This document shows positions 4,031 through 5,304 of a stretch of 5,304 bases of DNA, in pieces; the first letter of the stretch is position 1; each line of letters starts with the position of its first letter. The position numbers and the translations under genes were made by a program. This DNA comes from Dehalococcoidales bacterium (GTDB lineage: Bacteria > Chloroflexota > Dehalococcoidia > Dehalococcoidales > RBG-16-60-22), in NCBI GenBank assembly GCA_030603605.1, contig JAUVXN010000084.1, positions 1 to 5,304 of the forward strand, given 5' to 3'. Below the pieces are notes generated by a model. It was not told the origin of the DNA. It saw nothing but the letters and a program-made list of their open reading frames with translations, and did not search any database.

Positions 4031-4864
4031 ATGGAAGTTCGAATTACTACATTGAGTGAAAACACAGCAAATTTCGGTTTTCTCGCTGAGTGGGGGATAA
4101 GCATCCTGGTTGAAGTGGACGGAATGAAAATTCTTGTCGACACCGGACTGAGTTTCTCGGCGGTACACAACGCCAAGTTACTCGGAGTCGACCTATCTAC
4201 AATTGACCGCATAGTGCTTAGTCACGGCCACGCCGACCACACCGGTGGATTGCGTGATGTACTTAAGATAAAGGGTGAGGTAGAAGTAATTGCTCATCCC
4301 GATGTATGGACTCCAAAATACGTGCGCCGCGATGAGAAATCGCAAGAACAATATATTGGTATACCTTCCTCTCGGGAAGAGCTGGAAAGCCTGGGAGCAC
4401 GATTCAATCTGTCAAGAGAGCCCATCTACATAACTGACAATGTCATGACGACCGGGGAAATTCCGATGCTCTCGAGCTATGAGAGGATTGAGAACAATCT
4501 CTTTGTTAAAGAAAACGATACGCTTTGTCAAGACCCGTTAGCCGATGACCTCGCTTTAGTTATCAATGCTGATTTTGGACTGGTGGTCATACTTGGCTGC
4601 GCTCATCGGGGCATAGTCAATACCCTGCGCCAAGCACAACAACTGACTGGCAAGGAACTGGTGTATGCAGTCATCGGTGGCACTCACCTCTACCGGGCTT
4701 CGAAGGAGCGGATTGAAAAGACGATAGTCGATCTCAAGAAGATGGGGGTTCAGAGGCTGGGAGTCTCACATTGCACCGGTTTTCATGCTGCAGCACGAAT
4801 GGCACAGAAATTTGAAGGGGCCTTCTTCCTGAATAACGCGGGGACCTGTTTTACATTGCCATAA
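4031..4864 (+). CDS. MBL-fold metallohydrolase, COG1237 type
   Basis: A complete 277-residue metallo-beta-lactamase-fold protein, related to the archaeal and bacterial COG1237 group often named after 7,8-dihydropterin-6-yl-methyl-aminobenzene 5'-phosphate synthase. That name should not be taken as a proven function. Metal-binding motifs are in order: SHGHADHTGG (His65, His67, Asp69, His70), GCAHRGIVN (His192), GGTHL (His219) and SHCTGF (His247). ILVDTGLS (34-41) is the preceding conserved strand. There is no signal peptide, so it is cytoplasmic. The ATG lies three bases after the stop of the radical SAM remnant, and AAGGAGG at 4014-4020 inside that remnant is 10 bases upstream, so its translation still depends on the remnant's DNA. 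The substrate is unknown. Confidence 0.88.
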   Translation: MEVRITTLSENTANFGFLAEWGISILVEVDGMKILVDTGLSFSAVHNAKLLGVDLSTIDRIVLSHGHADHTGGLRDVLKIKGEVEVIAHPDVWTPKYVRRDEKSQEQYIGIPSSREELESLGARFNLSREPIYITDNVMTTGEIPMLSSYERIENNLFVKENDTLCQDPLADDLALVINADFGLVVILGCAHRGIVNTLRQAQQLTGKELVYAVIGGTHLYRASKERIEKTIVDLKKMGVQRLGVSHCTGFHAAARMAQKFEGAFFLNNAGTCFTLP

Positions 4865-4894
4865 CCACCCTGGTTTATTACACTAAGGTAAGAC

Positions 4895-5068
4895 TTGGAG
4901 ATTCTGAGGCTTTTTCTGGAGACAGCAGATTTCAAAAAGCTTCATGCAAAATACGCTGATGACCCCAAAGCTCTTACAATACTTGACAAGGAACAACGTG
5001 AAATAGAAATGTACAAAAAGTACTACAAATGGTATGGGTCAGCATTCTTTGTCATGCAAAAGAGATAA
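4895..5068 (+). pseudogene. Methyltransferase C-terminal remnant
   Basis: From TTG 4895, 57 codons read LEILRLFLETADFKKLHAKY and, at the end, EIEMYKKYYKWYGSAFFVMQ before TAA 5066-5068. The ending [EM]MYxKYYxYYGSAFFVMQK is one I associate with the C-terminus of class I SAM methyltransferases of about 250-300 residues. No SAM-binding motif precedes it: TAA at 4889-4891 closes the frame and the MBL gene ends 30 bases earlier. AAGG at 4885-4888 is suitably placed before TTG, so a short peptide could be made, but a 3' stump of a deleted gene is more likely. It is not a piece of the methyltransferase at 142-825, whose C-terminus differs. Confidence 0.55.
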
Positions 5069-5226
5069 GTGTACCTCATAGCACGGAGGCTGGCCAAAAA
5101 AGCTTGCATTGTTACCCTATTGAGCAAAGTGACGGAATGTTAAGTGAACTTGGAATCCTTGATAAAGACAGCCCAGCTGCTTAGTGTCTATTACTGAGTT
5201 GTGCTGATGTTGGTTAAAACACACAA
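5069..5226. other. Intergenic or decayed sequence, no assignable gene
   Basis: One plus-strand frame is open from ATG 5029 to TAG 5184 (51 codons), overlapping the methyltransferase remnant in another frame and ending in GMLSELGILDKDSPAA. It has no ribosome-binding site and no resemblance that I recognise. AGTTGTG (5197-5203) and CACAACT (5222-5228) can form a seven-pair stem with an 18-base loop but have no U-run. I see no promoter, tRNA or repeat here. Confidence 0.3.
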
Positions 5227-5304
5227 CTACTTGATGTCCGCATGATAACTTTGCAGGGATCTAACTCCTAACTTACCCTTGCGATACGCGGCAATTCCCT
5301 TCGC
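5227..5304 (-). CDS. Possible C-terminus of an unidentified leftward gene (partial)
   Basis: The leftward strand is open from the window edge to TAG at 5227-5229, giving 25 residues including KGIAAYRKGKLGVRSLQSYH. The composition (Lys, Arg, Tyr, Gly) is protein-like, and it ends just after a small hairpin, but no family can be named from so short a piece. It could be chance. If real, its gene converges on the methyltransferase remnant. Confidence 0.25.
   Translation of the reverse strand, partial: AKGIAAYRKGKLGVRSLQSYHADIK

Noticed and set aside
4863..4879. Terminator after the MBL gene (AACCA-CCC-TGGTT followed by TATT)
   Set aside because: The stem has only five pairs and the tail is a broken T stretch, so it is too weak to call.
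5197..5228. Hairpin AGTTGTG/CACAACT as a terminator
   Set aside because: It has an 18-base loop and no U-run on either strand.
1..5304. CRISPR array, tRNA, rRNA or riboswitch
   Set aside because: No regularly spaced repeats, cloverleaf-type sequence or recognisable riboswitch core was found on reading both strands.

Overview
This window looks like an accessory stretch of an anaerobic bacterial chromosome. The gene set (SO_0444/ArsP-type permease with ArsR, DUF134 protein, Mrp-type ATPase remnant, IscU-type scaffold, COG0731-type radical SAM remnant, COG1237-type metallo-beta-lactamase-fold protein) is typical of sediment or groundwater anaerobes. My best guess is a Dehalococcoidia-like Chloroflexi or a neighbouring lineage, but no marker gene proves this. 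Base composition is mixed, with AT-rich intergenic regions and good sigma-70-like promoters.

Left part (1-1230). Positions 1-141 are the left end of an IS3-family insertion sequence, reading leftward, with the first 21 codons of its OrfA. It abuts the stop codon of a leftward class I SAM-dependent methyltransferase (142-825). That gene has a recognisable promoter (960-988) and a long leader carrying a possible 20-codon ORF and a four-codon minicistron that ends in TAATG at the methyltransferase start. The rest of the divergent intergenic region holds an imperfect inverted repeat and an unrecognised 42-codon ORF.

Metalloid-response unit (1198-2759). A strong promoter with a perfect 7-2-7 inverted repeat between its -35 and -10 boxes drives an ArsR repressor with a CVC metalloid site and a C-terminal Cys-Cys pair. 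A 54-residue charged protein with its own Cys-Cys motif follows, and then a terminator. A second copy of the same operator (14 of 16 bases identical) lies just before the COG0701 permease. The two operators tie repressor, small Cys-Cys protein and permease into one regulon, probably for arsenic or organoarsenical efflux.

Iron-sulfur/decay region (2760-5304). A perfect 28-bp palindrome next to a promoter precedes a DUF134 gene that is broken after about 54 residues and joined directly to the last 56 codons of an Mrp/NBP35-type ATPase. An intact IscU/NifU-type scaffold gene follows. After it comes the 3' end of a COG0731-like radical SAM gene, apparently with a one-base A-tract frameshift, then an intact COG1237-type MBL-fold hydrolase, and then the 3' end of a second methyltransferase. 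The region therefore alternates intact genes with retained 3' stumps, which suggests repeated internal deletions in a former Fe-S/cofactor-related cluster. The last bases may hold the end of a leftward gene that I could not identify.
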